37,030 bases of DNA, from positions 130,324-167,353 of the forward strand of contig NZ_DHNR01000026.1 of NCBI RefSeq assembly GCF_002409645.1, read 5' to 3'. Below the pieces are notes generated by a model. It was not told where the DNA came from. It saw nothing but the letters and a program-made list of their open reading frames with translations, and did no database searches. Numbering within the stretch: the first letter of the stretch is position 1; each line of letters starts with the position of its first letter. Of the stretch, positions 9,735 to 18,560 are shown piece after piece. The position numbers and the translations under genes are program-made. This stretch comes from Acetobacter sp. UBA5411. Its GTDB lineage: Bacteria; Pseudomonadota; Alphaproteobacteria; Acetobacterales; Acetobacteraceae.

Positions 9735-10502
9735 CTACCAGGCCGTGAAGCCATTATCCACAAACAGGTGTGTGCCGTTGATGAAGCGTGCGTCATCACT
9801 GGCAAGAAACAGCACAGCATCGGCAATTTCTTCGGGAGTGGCCGCACGTCCCTGACGGGCTGTCAGTTCTTCCTCCGACGCGCCTACTCCATGAGTCTTG
9901 AGGGCTGAAATTTCTTTCTGGCCGTGGGGGGTGTCGATAAAGCCCGGGCAGACCGCATTGCATCGTATGTTGCGGTCACGGAATTCAACGGCGATGGCGC
10001 GGGCGAACATGTGGCACGCGCCTTTGGTGGCGTTGTAGGCGACTTCGGTGGGGGTCGCCGCTACGGCGGAGATGGAAGATGTGCAGACAATGGCTCCTCC
10101 GCCACCTGCAATCATGTGCGGCAGGGCTGCCTTGGTCACAAGGAACATGCTTTTCACATTGACCGCGAAGAGCTGGTCCCACTCTTTGGTTTCAATTTCA
10201 AGGAACGGTTTGATGAGTATGGTTCCGGCATGATTGAAAAGAACATCGACCTTGCCAAAGGTGTTGATGCAGGACTGCATTGCTTCAGTGACCCTATGTG
10301 GGTCGGAAACATCGACAGGAAAGAAGACGACCTTGTGTCCGTCGGCAGAGAGCTGTTCTGCGAGGTGTTCTCCGGCCGTCACGTTGCGGTCGAATATTGC
10401 GACCTGCGCTCCTTCTTCAATAAAACGGACAACGCTGGCCGCACCCACACCTGTCGCACCTCCCGAAACGATGACAGTTTTGTTTGAAAATCTCTGTTTC
10501 AT
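9735..10502 (-). CDS. SDR family NAD(P)-dependent oxidoreductase
   Basis: This is a classical short-chain dehydrogenase of 255 residues. The nucleotide-binding glycine motif GGATGVG lies at 14-20, NHAG at 90-93, the catalytic Ser in CTSSIS near 142-143, and YNATK gives Tyr156 and Lys160. The C-terminal DARFINGTHLFVDNGFTAW is typical of the 3-oxoacyl reductase-like branch. D38 after the second beta strand (AIFDRN) favours NAD(H) over NADP(H). The substrate is not identifiable. The ATG at 10502 is preceded by AAGGAAA. Its start is 11 bp after the stop of the permease on the same strand, so the two very likely form an operon for uptake and oxidation of a small molecule. A longer open frame upstream in the same phase only overlaps the permease gene and is not real. 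Confidence 0.93.
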   Translation of the reverse strand: MKQRFSNKTVIVSGGATGVGAASVVRFIEEGAQVAIFDRNVTAGEHLAEQLSADGHKVVFFPVDVSDPHRVTEAMQSCINTFGKVDVLFNHAGTILIKPFLEIETKEWDQLFAVNVKSMFLVTKAALPHMIAGGGGAIVCTSSISAVAATPTEVAYNATKGACHMFARAIAVEFRDRNIRCNAVCPGFIDTPHGQKEISALKTHGVGASEEELTARQGRAATPEEIADAVLFLASDDARFINGTHLFVDNGFTAW

Positions 10503-10513
10503 TTTCAATTTCC

Positions 10514-11959
10514 TTAGCAGGATCCGGGATCTGTCACGGAGTGGCGGGCGGAAAAAGCGATGCCAATACAGAAAACGACAATCAGGACGATCGGGATGAG
10601 CATTACTGAGACAATGCTCTGATCGGGTGAAGACGGGCGGGGCCATACAAGGTTGATCAGGGCCCCGACTTCGAAAACAAGCGCTATTACGGTAAGCGCC
10701 CAGCCACAGCGTCCCAGGTTGAAAGGCCCTGAGGGGCTCCAGCCACGCAGGCGGGCAAAGACAGCGGCGAGCAGCACCATTGTAAACGTCGTGTAGATAC
10801 CAGCTGTGGCGAAGTTGATGACGGCTTCGGCAATGTGCGGGGCAAAGCTGCCGACCAGAAGAACGACGCACGGAAGGACTGTTGCGGCAATGACGGCTGC
10901 GGTGGGCAGTCCTGTCCGGGGATTGACATGCGACATTGAGGCGGAGAATGGAATCATCCGGTCCCGTCCCATGGAAAACAGCAGGCGACTGGTCGAAGCT
11001 ATAACGGAAATGGTGGCGCTGAATGCAACCAGCATAAGGCATCCGAACATGGCGGTTGCCCCCATGGGGCCGAGTGCATTTCTCAGGGCGGCGTCCGCTG
11101 GATTGGAGACGACTCCTGAAACCGCGCCTGCCATATCGGGAACTGCCAGAATCATGCCGAGTGCGATCAGGAGAGCCGATCCACCGCCTGCGAGCATGGT
11201 GGTCAGCATGGCGCGCGGGACTTCCCGGGAAGCATCATGCACTTCTTCCGCAAGATCTCCGCAGGCTTCATGGCCGAAAAATATCCATATTCCGAGAAGG
11301 CTTGCCGCCAGCATGGCGCCTGTGCGGTGTCCGACACCCACACCAAAATCCTCGAACAGAACGTGGAAAGGCTGAACGCGGGCAAAGAGCAGCATATAGA
11401 CACCGCAAACAGCCAGACCGATCAGGCCGGCCCAGACGCCAAGTTCACTCATCTTTCCCAGAACTCTGGTGCCGATCAGGTTGAGGGAGGCTGAGAGAAC
11501 GATGATGATCAGGGATACGCAATTGTCGAAAGTATTCGTGGCTTCCACCCCGATCAGTGCGGCCAGATAGGGGGCAACCCCTGCTGCGAGGCCAGCAGCT
11601 ACACCGACGAGCGCCAGAAAATACATCCATCCCGTGAGAAAGCCCCACCGCTCTCCGACAAGCCGACGCGCCCATTGGTAAACACCGCCAGCGATGGGAT
11701 ACTGTGAGGATATTTCAGCAAAAATCAGGGCGTTGACTGTATGCCCCAGCAGAACAAGCGGCATCGTCCAGAAGAATGACGGGCCTGCTGTCGTGAGGGC
11801 ATAGGCAAATAATGCATAGAATCCCGCGAGTGGACTCATGTAAGAATAGCCCACGGAGAAATCGGCAAAAAAGCCCAGAACTCTGTGGAATTCCGGCTTG
11901 TAGCCAAATTGTTCCAGGTTGCTGTCATCAGGCTGGATGACGGGATCGTCGCCTGCCAT
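10514..11959 (-). CDS. APC superfamily amino acid/amine permease
   Basis: This is a polytopic membrane transporter of 481 residues with about 12 hydrophobic segments. The first segment carries GFFADFSVGYSYMSPLAG and the third SSQYPIAGGVYQWARRLVG, both characteristic of the amino acid-polyamine-organocation superfamily (GABA permease/choline transporter branch). The start is decided by the ribosome binding site: GGAG (plus 11966-11969) sits 6 nt before the ATG at 11959. Upstream in-frame ATGs at 11965 and 11989 have the GGAG abutting the start or no site at all. The gene is cotranscribed with the SDR gene and divergent from the LuxR-type regulator. The substrate is unknown; an amine or amino acid later oxidised by the SDR is an inference. 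Confidence 0.92.
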   Translation of the reverse strand: MAGDDPVIQPDDSNLEQFGYKPEFHRVLGFFADFSVGYSYMSPLAGFYALFAYALTTAGPSFFWTMPLVLLGHTVNALIFAEISSQYPIAGGVYQWARRLVGERWGFLTGWMYFLALVGVAAGLAAGVAPYLAALIGVEATNTFDNCVSLIIIVLSASLNLIGTRVLGKMSELGVWAGLIGLAVCGVYMLLFARVQPFHVLFEDFGVGVGHRTGAMLAASLLGIWIFFGHEACGDLAEEVHDASREVPRAMLTTMLAGGGSALLIALGMILAVPDMAGAVSGVVSNPADAALRNALGPMGATAMFGCLMLVAFSATISVIASTSRLLFSMGRDRMIPFSASMSHVNPRTGLPTAAVIAATVLPCVVLLVGSFAPHIAEAVINFATAGIYTTFTMVLLAAVFARLRGWSPSGPFNLGRCGWALTVIALVFEVGALINLVWPRPSSPDQSIVSVMLIPIVLIVVFCIGIAFSARHSVTDPGSC

Positions 11960-12044
11960 TGTCATCTCCGTTGCTGGCGGATAGTGCATTCAACTTTTAT
12001 AGTTGTTGTATCGTAATGATATGGCGTGCGGAGAACCGAGGATA

Positions 12045-12060
12045 TATCCCCAAAGGGATA
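12045..12060. promoter_or_regulatory. Palindrome between permease and LuxR-type gene, candidate operator
   Basis: TATCCC, a 4-nt spacer CAAA, and GGGATA form a perfect 16-bp inverted repeat in the short divergent intergenic region (11960-12101). Dyad sites of this size are typical for dimeric LuxR-type (NarL/FixJ fold) regulators. That the neighbouring regulator binds here is inference from position. Confidence 0.45.
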
Positions 12061-12101
12061 GTTCGAGGATGCCTTGCCTGAAGCGAGGAGAGGAAATCCC
12101 T

Positions 12102-12921
12102 GTGATCGATCTTGTTGATGCTGTTGTCGAACTGGCTGTTCTGGCCGTCAACAGAGCGGATGATGCCTCTATCTTTCCGGAAATTGACCGGATCCTTGGT
12201 CGTGTGGCGCAGTTTGATATTTCCGTAGTCTTTTCATATCCGCCATCAGGCAAGCCGGAAGTCCTTCATGACGGCTTGAAGGAAGTGTCGCTCCCAAACG
12301 CCATGGGAGACTATCTGGCGGGAGGGTATCTCCTCGATGCTGTCTATGTTGCCTGCAAGCAGGATTTGCCGGATGGACTTTATCGCCTGAGTGCATTGGC
12401 GCCTGATGCTTTTTTTGAAAGCGAGTATTTTCTCTCACCACTCGTCCATCCCTGTATTTCAATGGAAAGCGGGAGTCTGGTGGAGGAAATTGCTTTTTGC
12501 GCGCATGCTCCAGATGAAACGATACTTGTTTATTCCTTGATGCGATCCAGGGGGGGGCGTGGTTTTTTCAGAGCAGGAGTTTGCCGGCCTCCTGTCATTT
12601 GCTCCACTCATCAACGCAATCATGATGCGTCAGTGGCTTCGTCACGTGAAACTGGAAGCATCGAAACAGGAGGGAGTAGAATTCAGTCGTGAAACCTTGA
12701 ATGTCTCGTTTCGTAATTTCGAGCGTGAGAGGCTTTCCCCACGTGAGCAGGATGTAGTGGCTCTTCTTTTGCGCGGACATAGCTCATTGTCAGCTGCAAA
12801 AAACCTCGGAATTACCGAGGGGACCGTGAAAATCCATCGAAAAAACATATATTCAAGGCTTGATATTTCAAGTCAGAGCATGCTGTTTTCTCATTTTATC
12901 AAGTCCATGATCCGAAACTGA
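12102..12921 (+). pseudogene. LuxR family transcriptional regulator, frame broken at a G8 run (possible phase-variable gene)
   Basis: Two overlapping frames together encode one regulator. The first (GTG at 12102 to a stop at 12692) holds the N-terminal sensor-like region. The second, open through 12559-12921, holds FSEQEFAGLLSFAPL and a complete LuxR-type helix-turn-helix (LSPREQDVVALLLRG, then GITEGTVKIHRKNIYSRL). They meet at eight consecutive G (12550-12557). With seven G the reading would run straight through to a protein of about 272 residues. I prefer the GTG at 12102 because AGGAGAGGA ends 7 nt upstream; an ATG at 12069 lacks a usable site. As written, translation gives a 196-residue product without the DNA-binding domain. 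The break could be phase variation, decay or a sequencing error. The gene is divergent from the permease-SDR pair, its likely target. Confidence 0.8.
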
Positions 12922-12939
12922 ATTAAAAATTTCACTATT

Positions 12940-12979
12940 ATATTTTTTGAAAAATATCGAGACGCCTAAATTTCAGGCG
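12940..12979. terminator. Two hairpins between the convergent luxR-like and cysG genes
   Basis: An AT-only stem (ATATTTTT at 12940-12947, AAAAATAT at 12950-12957) and a GC stem overlapping the cysG stop (CGCCT at 12963-12967, AGGCG at 12975-12979) lie between two convergent genes. For cysG the GC stem is followed on the minus strand by a T-rich stretch, so a leftward terminator is plausible. Confidence 0.4.
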
Positions 12980-14384
12980 ACACAACACGATGCTTCACCA
13001 CCTCGCCGACAATGATCAGGGCTGGACTGCGGAAATCCTGTTCGACTGCCAGACGGGGCAGGGATGTCAGATCTGCGGTAATCACACGCTGACCGGGTTG
13101 TGTGCCTTTTTCAATGACGGCGGCTGGCCATGTGGGAGGCAGTCCGTGCGTAATCAGTTGTTCACAGAGTGAAGCAATGCCGCCGAGACCCATATAAATC
13201 ACCACCGTCTGACCACGCAGGGCGATGGTGTGCCACGGCAGATCCAGCGTGCCATCCGCACGGGCATGGCCGGTCAGAAACAGGCACGACTGCGCACAGT
13301 CCCGGTGCGTCAGTGGGATGCCTGACGATGCAGCGCATCCGTTGGCGGCCGAAATGCCGGGCACGACACGGAACGGGACGCCCGCTTCCATAAGCGCCTC
13401 GATTTCCTCGCCACCACGTCCGAAGATGAACGGATCGCCGCCCTTCAGGCGCAGAACGCGTTCGCCTGCTTTTGCGCGGCGGATGAGTTCGTCGTTGATG
13501 GAAGGCTGGGGGAGGGCGTGATTACTTTTCTGCTTGCCGACGAAAATCCGTTCGGCGTCGCGGCGTACGCGATCCAGAATATCCGGCGGCAGCAGATGGT
13601 CATACAGCACGCTGTCTGCGTTCTGCATAAGTCGCAGTGCTTTCAGTGTCAGAAGATCGGCGTCTCCCGGACCTGCTCCGACAAGCCAGACTTCACCGCC
13701 GCCCTTTTCGTCTGACGCAAGACGATCGAGGGTTGCGGATGCTCCGGTTTCATCCCCGGCCAGCGCCTGTTCCGCACCCTTGCCATCGAGGAAGCTCTCC
13801 CAGACCCGACGACGGGTCTCCGGCGAGGGATGGATCTGTGCCATTTTTCCACGGGCGTTCTGCATGAAGCGGGAGAGGCGGCTGATCCCGGCGGGCAGCA
13901 GCATTTCTATCCGTTCGCGGATGCGTCGAGCGAGGACCGGGGCGGCACCGGAAGTGGAGATCGCCACCATGACCGGACCACGCCGCACAATGGCGGGAGT
14001 GATGAAGGAAGATGGATCGGGGTCGTCCACGGCGCAGACGGGAATGTTCATCTTCTGCGCCAATTCTGCCGTGAGATGATTGACCGCCCTGTCGCTGGTC
14101 GCGGCGTAGACGAGTCTTGCGCCCGGCAGATGTGCCTCCAGCACCTCCCGGGACGCCTGTGTGGCGATATGTTCCAGGCGGCCTGATTTCAGTGCTCTTT
14201 CAAGCTCACCGCACAGGGTCGGAGAAATCACGACAATCCGCGTGTCTGTCGCCAGCAGCAGCGAGACCTTGTTGGCGGCGACCTCACCACCCCCGATGAC
14301 GAGTGTCTTTGTCGTATTGTCGAGGCGAAGCACGACCGGAAACCAGATATTTTTTGATTCTGCGAGAAGATCGTTCGCGGTCAT
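12966..14384 (-). CDS. cysG: Siroheme synthase CysG (trifunctional)
   Basis: CysG makes siroheme, the cofactor of sulfite and nitrite reductases, from uroporphyrinogen III. It methylates the substrate twice with SAM, then oxidises with NAD+ and inserts iron. The 472-residue protein has both modules. The N-terminal CysG-B part has the NAD-binding GGGEVAANK (31-39), the VDDPDPSSF stretch near 119-127 that includes the likely catalytic Asp120, and ISTSGAAPVLARRIRE (142-157). The C-terminal SUMT methyltransferase starts near 230 with VWLVGAGPGDADLLTLKAL and contains LRLKGGDPFIFGRGGEE and VVPGISAANG. The start is ATG at 14384 with GGAG 4 nt upstream. It follows the UPF0262 gene by 25 bp on the same strand. 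Sulfite reductase genes are not in the window. Confidence 0.96.
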   Translation of the reverse strand: MTANDLLAESKNIWFPVVLRLDNTTKTLVIGGGEVAANKVSLLLATDTRIVVISPTLCGELERALKSGRLEHIATQASREVLEAHLPGARLVYAATSDRAVNHLTAELAQKMNIPVCAVDDPDPSSFITPAIVRRGPVMVAISTSGAAPVLARRIRERIEMLLPAGISRLSRFMQNARGKMAQIHPSPETRRRVWESFLDGKGAEQALAGDETGASATLDRLASDEKGGGEVWLVGAGPGDADLLTLKALRLMQNADSVLYDHLLPPDILDRVRRDAERIFVGKQKSNHALPQPSINDELIRRAKAGERVLRLKGGDPFIFGRGGEEIEALMEAGVPFRVVPGISAANGCAASSGIPLTHRDCAQSCLFLTGHARADGTLDLPWHTIALRGQTVVIYMGLGGIASLCEQLITHGLPPTWPAAVIEKGTQPGQRVITADLTSLPRLAVEQDFRSPALIIVGEVVKHRVVSPEI

Positions 14385-14409
14385 GGGGCTCCGGTTCGGG
14401 AAAGAAGGT

Positions 14410-14940
14410 TCAGCCTCGCTGGCTCAGGAGGCACATCAGGGTAAAAAGACGTCGCGCCGTCGGCAGGTCCATGGCGATCTTGCCAGTGAGTCGTTCGACC
14501 AGCAGGTCCGCAGCCTCATCATGAACACCGCGTCGTCCCATGTCGATAGCCTGCACCTTGGTGCGGTTTCCTTCCTCCATCGCGGCTTCGAAACTGTCGA
14601 TCATCAGGGCGTAATCCTTGATAAGCCGACGGAAGGGCGAGAGGGAGATTGCGTGCGCATAGAGCGGCATGTCTTCCTCGTTCCGTACATCAAAAACGAG
14701 CCCGGACAGTCCCTGCACGGCGATATGGAGGATGAACGGCCCCGTGAGACCTTCAGGGCGGAAATGGGCGGTCTGACAGAGATCGAGAATGGCCTGCTCG
14801 CGGTCCTTGCGACGTTCGGGGTGGGCGTCGGTAGAGGGATCAAGCGCGCTATCGAGGACAACGGCCAGCAGGGCGTCTGGACGGTCTGATGGAAGGGTGG
14901 GTTCGTCCCGGTGGCCACGGTTGTGAAGAAGTTTTGTCAC
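14410..14940 (-). CDS. UPF0262 family protein
   Basis: This is a conserved alphaproteobacterial protein of unknown function, here 176 residues. The family signature is clear in the second half: LVFDVRNEED, SLSPFRRLIKDY, KVQAIDMGRRGVHDEAADLL and DLPTARRLFTLMCLL. It has no signal peptide or membrane segment, so it should be cytoplasmic. The start is GTG at 14938-14940, supported by a strong ribosome binding site (GGAGGAG, about 9 nt upstream). An N-terminal tail of about 20 residues is poorly conserved compared with the family as I know it. It lies 25 bp upstream of cysG and is probably cotranscribed, but no functional link to siroheme is established. Confidence 0.85.
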   Translation of the reverse strand: MTKLLHNRGHRDEPTLPSDRPDALLAVVLDSALDPSTDAHPERRKDREQAILDLCQTAHFRPEGLTGPFILHIAVQGLSGLVFDVRNEEDMPLYAHAISLSPFRRLIKDYALMIDSFEAAMEEGNRTKVQAIDMGRRGVHDEAADLLVERLTGKIAMDLPTARRLFTLMCLLSQRG

Positions 14941-15376
14941 GCCTGCGTCTCCTCCCGCTTTCGGGATTCTGCCTGTTCTTGTTTTTGTGGGCGGTGGTGC
15001 CGGTTTGGGCCGGGGGTGACACCGCTCTTTCAGGTTGACACAGACCGATCTGCAAATCTTGCAAATCCTGCGGAAAAGTCAGGTAAAGTTCTGTAAAACA
15101 CCCTCGCGGGATCACACTCACGTGATATCATTGGTGTGGTTGTTCTTGTCAGCGTCCGGCAGAGTGCTTATGAGGAGCCGCCAACGGTGGGGAACCCGCG
15201 GCAGAGTGTCACGATCGCCTTTCCACTGACCGACAGCGCCGATCAAAGCGTTGTGGTGTCGATTCCCGACATCTGCAAGGTCTGGGGAAGATGGTTTGGT
15301 CGGGGAAGCTGGACGCCTATTCTGTCCTGCGCATGAGACCGGGATGCCCGCAACACAGAGAGGGGTCCCGCGCGCC
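14941..15376. other. Divergent intergenic region upstream of guaB
   Basis: These 436 bp separate the leftward UPF0262-cysG pair from guaB. A perfect TTGACA lies at 15035-15040 but has no good -10 box at 17 nt. TTGCAA (15059-15064) followed by TAAAGT (15084-15089) is a weaker alternative. Short open frames on both strands (about 15118-15384) have no recognisable product and I do not call them. If transcription starts near 15095, guaB would have a leader of about 280 nt. Confidence 0.4.
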
Positions 15377-16855
15377 ATGGCCATTTCACTTTACGATCGT
15401 ATTACAGACGCCCTCGCATTTGACGATGTGCTGATGGTCCCTGCGGCGTCCGACGTGCTGCCTGCGCACGCTGACACCCGCACCCGGCTGACCCGCACAA
15501 TCGACCTCAACATCCCGCTGGTTTCCGCGGCGATGGACACCGTCACCGAATATGCGATGGCGATCGCCATGGCGCAGCACGGTGGTATGGGCGTCATCCA
15601 CAAGAATCTGGAGCCCGAGGAGCAGGCCGAGCAGGTCCGCCGCGTGAAGCGCTTCGAATCCGGCATGGTCGTGAACCCGGTGACCGTCGGACCGGACCAG
15701 ACATTAGCCGAGGTTCGTGCGATCATGAGCCATCACGGCATCAGCGGACTTCCGGTCGTGCAGCCGGGCACGCAGGAGCTGATCGGTGTTCTCACCAACC
15801 GTGACGTCCGCTTTGCGACCGACCCGTCCAAGAAAGTCAGCGAACTGATGACGCGCGACAATCTTGTCACCGTCCGTCACGGCGCCGACGCCAACGTGGC
15901 GCGTCAGCTGCTCCACACGCATCGCATCGAAAAACTGCTGGTCGTTGATGACGCTAACCGCTGCGTCGGCATCATCACGGTCAAGGACATGGACAAGGCC
16001 GTGGCGCACCCGCTGGCCATCAAGGACGGTCTGGGCCGGCTGCGTTGCGCAGCCGCGACAGGCGTGGGCGATGACGGTTTCAAGCGCGCCCAGTTGCTCA
16101 TTGAAGCCGGTGTGGACGTGCTGGTGATCGACACCGCGCACGGCCATTCCTCGGGTGTGTTGCGGGCGGTTGAGCGCGTGAAAGCAGCAAACAGTGAAGT
16201 GCAGGTAATTGCTGGCAATGTGGCGACACCGGAAGCGGCGCGTGCGCTGATTGGAGTTGGCGCGGACGGCGTGAAGGTCGGCATCGGTCCGGGCTCGATC
16301 TGCACCACGCGCGTTGTTGCTGGTGTCGGTGTGCCGCAGTTCTCCGCCATTCTGGAAACATCCGCTGCGTGCCATGAGCAGAATGTTCCAGCGATCGCTG
16401 ACGGCGGTGTGCGGACATCGGGCGATCTGGTGAAGGCCATTGCCGCAGGTGGTGATGTCGTGATGGTCGGCTCGCTGCTGGCAGGCACGGACGAAGCGCC
16501 CGGCGAAGTCTTCCTGTATGATGGTCGTTCCTACAAATCCTATCGCGGCATGGGCAGCCTTGGCGCGATGGCGCGGGGCTCGGCGGATCGTTACTTCCAG
16601 CAGGAAGTGAAGGACACGCAGAAGATGGTGCCGGAAGGCATTGAAGGCCGTGTGCCTTACAAGGGCGCGATGGGTGCTGTCGTTCACCAACTGGTCGGCG
16701 GTCTGAAGGCGGGCATGGGTTATACCGGCTCGGCCAACATTCAGGCGATGCAGACCAAGACCCGCTTCCGTCGTATTACCAACGCCGGTCTGCGTGAGAG
16801 CCACGTCCACGATGTGTCCATCACGCGCGAAGCACCGAACTACCGCCGCGATTAA
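15377..16855 (+). CDS. guaB: IMP dehydrogenase
   Basis: GuaB oxidises IMP to XMP with NAD+, the first committed step to GMP. The 492-residue protein matches the usual bacterial length. The N-terminus (ALAFDDVLMVPAASDVLP) begins the TIM barrel. Two CBS domains are inserted at about 95-150 and 155-210. The catalytic loop is GIGPGSICTTR with Cys309. Later motifs include ADGGVRTSGDLVKAIAAGG, SYKSYRGMGSLGAM, EGIEGRVPYKG and the C-terminal ESHVHDVSITREAPNYR. I chose the ATG at 15377 because it gives the normal N-terminus; an in-frame ATG at 15344 would add 11 unrelated residues. An AGAGGGG stretch lies about 11 nt upstream. A terminator follows 15 bp after the stop, and then the RsmB-type gene, a neighbour seen in other alphaproteobacteria. 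Confidence 0.97.
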   Translation: MAISLYDRITDALAFDDVLMVPAASDVLPAHADTRTRLTRTIDLNIPLVSAAMDTVTEYAMAIAMAQHGGMGVIHKNLEPEEQAEQVRRVKRFESGMVVNPVTVGPDQTLAEVRAIMSHHGISGLPVVQPGTQELIGVLTNRDVRFATDPSKKVSELMTRDNLVTVRHGADANVARQLLHTHRIEKLLVVDDANRCVGIITVKDMDKAVAHPLAIKDGLGRLRCAAATGVGDDGFKRAQLLIEAGVDVLVIDTAHGHSSGVLRAVERVKAANSEVQVIAGNVATPEAARALIGVGADGVKVGIGPGSICTTRVVAGVGVPQFSAILETSAACHEQNVPAIADGGVRTSGDLVKAIAAGGDVVMVGSLLAGTDEAPGEVFLYDGRSYKSYRGMGSLGAMARGSADRYFQQEVKDTQKMVPEGIEGRVPYKGAMGAVVHQLVGGLKAGMGYTGSANIQAMQTKTRFRRITNAGLRESHVHDVSITREAPNYRRD

Positions 16856-16869
16856 GGCGACGTTTTATG

Positions 16870-16898
16870 GTGGAGAGGCTGCGGTCTCTCCACTTTTT
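16870..16898 (+). terminator. Rho-independent terminator after guaB
   Basis: GTGGAGAG (16870-16877) pairs with CTCTCCAC (16886-16893) across an 8-nt loop and is followed directly by five T (16894-16898). It lies 15 bp after the guaB stop and 44 bp before the rsmB-like start, so read-through into that gene is probably reduced. Confidence 0.85.
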
Positions 16899-16942
16899 GA
16901 CCCCATCATTTCCAGACTTCGGATCAGGACGCAGGATACCCG

Positions 16943-18232
16943 ATGACGCCTTCCGCCCGGCTTGCGGCCGCGATCGACCTTCTGACCGCAATGGATGCCG
17001 CGCCGCGCCGTCCTGCTGATGCAACAGCCAACAGTTTCTTTCGTGAGAGACGCTTTATCGGTGGTGGTGACCGTCGGGCGATTTCCGCCATTGTCTGGGA
17101 CGTGTTGCGTCAATGGCGTCGGGCTGAGTGGCTGATTGCGCAGGTTGGCGGTGAAGCGACGCCGCGTCTGCGCGTGGCTGTGAGACAGCTTCTGGCGGGC
17201 GAAAGCTTCGGTGACATCGCCCAGTCTTTCGTTGAAGGTAAGTTTGCTCCCGGCGCGCTGGCTCGTGATGAACGCCGTTATCTGGAAACGCTCGCCACGA
17301 ACAGACCAGACGAGGCGACCATGCCATGCGCTGTGCGTCTGGAAGTGCCGGACTGGCTGCTACCGCATCTGGAAGCGACCTTTGGCGAGACGCTGGAGGC
17401 TGAACTGGCTGCAATGGCCGGAGAGGCCACGCTCGATCTGCGTGTGAATACGCTGCGTGGTGATCGGGAGGCCGCGCAAAAAGCCCTGTTGCGGGATGGT
17501 TTCCGCGCCGAGTTGACCGAGCTTTCTCCGTGGGGGCTGCGTCTGTCCGGGCGTCAGCCGGTCACAGCGAGTGCGGCGTTCAAGGAAGGGCTGGTCGAAA
17601 TTCAGGATGAGGGCAGCCAACTGGTTGTCGCCATGCTGGGCGCACGCCCCGAGATGCGGATTCTGGATTACTGCGCGGGGGCAGGCGGCAAGACACTCGC
17701 TATTGCGATGATGATGCAGAATCGCGGGCATATCGTGGCCTGCGATGTATCGGTGCCGCGCCTTGAGGGAGCGGTGAAGCGTCTTCGTCGGGCGGGCATC
17801 CATAATGCCGAGCGGCATCTGCTGGTGCCGGGCGACAAGTGGGCCAAGCGTCGAGCAAAGTCGTTCGATCGCGTGTTGGTGGATGCGCCCTGCACGGGAA
17901 CGGGCACATGGCGACGTAACCCGGATGCGCGTGTCAGGCTGGAAGAGAACGATCTGAAGGAGCTGACCGTCAAGCAGGCGGAGATTCTGGATCGTTCGGC
18001 AGCGCTCGTGCGGCCCGGCGGGCGACTGGTCTATGCGACCTGCTCGATTCTGAGCGCCGAGAACAGCGACCAGATCACGGCGTTTCTCGCCCGTCATCCT
18101 GATTTCGTGTCGGTTGTGCCAGATGCACCGGAAGTGCCGACGTCTCTTGCTGGTTCATCCATACTCTCATTGACGCCGGGTAGAAATGGCACGGACGGTT
18201 TCTTCGCTGCCGTGCTGGAACGCAAGGAATAA
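16943..18232 (+). CDS. RsmB/NOP family class I SAM-dependent RNA methyltransferase
   Basis: This family methylates C5 of cytosine in RNA; RsmB itself acts on C967 of 16S rRNA. The 429-residue protein has an N-terminal NusB-like helical region (about 1-125) and a C-terminal catalytic domain. SAM-binding motif I is ILDYCAGAGGKTLAIAMMM. The catalytic DAPCTGTGTWRRNPD and the second Cys motif YATCSILSAEN are both present, giving the two-cysteine mechanism of the family. The C-terminus GTDGFFAAVLERK is typical. The ATG at 16943 has AGGA 7 nt upstream. Whether the target is exactly the RsmB site cannot be read from sequence, so I leave the gene unnamed. It follows guaB after a terminator. Confidence 0.92.
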   Translation: MTPSARLAAAIDLLTAMDAAPRRPADATANSFFRERRFIGGGDRRAISAIVWDVLRQWRRAEWLIAQVGGEATPRLRVAVRQLLAGESFGDIAQSFVEGKFAPGALARDERRYLETLATNRPDEATMPCAVRLEVPDWLLPHLEATFGETLEAELAAMAGEATLDLRVNTLRGDREAAQKALLRDGFRAELTELSPWGLRLSGRQPVTASAAFKEGLVEIQDEGSQLVVAMLGARPEMRILDYCAGAGGKTLAIAMMMQNRGHIVACDVSVPRLEGAVKRLRRAGIHNAERHLLVPGDKWAKRRAKSFDRVLVDAPCTGTGTWRRNPDARVRLEENDLKELTVKQAEILDRSAALVRPGGRLVYATCSILSAENSDQITAFLARHPDFVSVVPDAPEVPTSLAGSSILSLTPGRNGTDGFFAAVLERKE

Positions 18233-18560
18233 GAGAGCAGCCTTCTGATTTGAAGACTGTGACAAAAACAGGATTGAGTCAGCAATATGGACAAGTATGG
18301 TGTCGTTGCGCTCCGATCTTGGTCGATTTCATTGAGTAACATCAAGACGAAGACTGAGTCAGAATCTAGAGCTGTCTGATATTGTAATTAATGCATTTTT
18401 TATACCTGTTTATTTGTAATTGACTTGTTTTCGCAAGCCGGTTTTTTCTGGAGTGCGATTAATTTCGAAATAAAAAACTTGTCTATTGTTTTTTCGTAGT
18501 CGCGGAATTTTATTGGAAGTAACGGCAGGTCGGTTTCCGACGACTGCCGATGGAGAAAAG
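18233..18560. other. AT-rich gap upstream of the methyltransferase gene
   Basis: These 328 bp are clearly richer in A and T than the flanking core genes, especially 18370-18520. No gene was found in either direction. A hairpin lies at its right end, just before the ribosome binding site of the next gene. Confidence 0.55.
18524..18548 (+). promoter_or_regulatory. Hairpin in the 5' leader of the methyltransferase gene
   Basis: GGCAG and GTCGG (18524-18533) pair with CCGAC and CTGCC (18537-18548) around a 3-nt TTT loop with a 2-nt bulge. The structure ends 3 nt before the GGAG ribosome binding site (18552-18555), close enough to affect translation if it forms. Confidence 0.45.

Noticed and set aside
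15136..15336. Short plus-strand frame upstream of guaB
   Set aside because: No ribosome binding site, no recognisable product, and it overlaps an equally open frame on the other strand.
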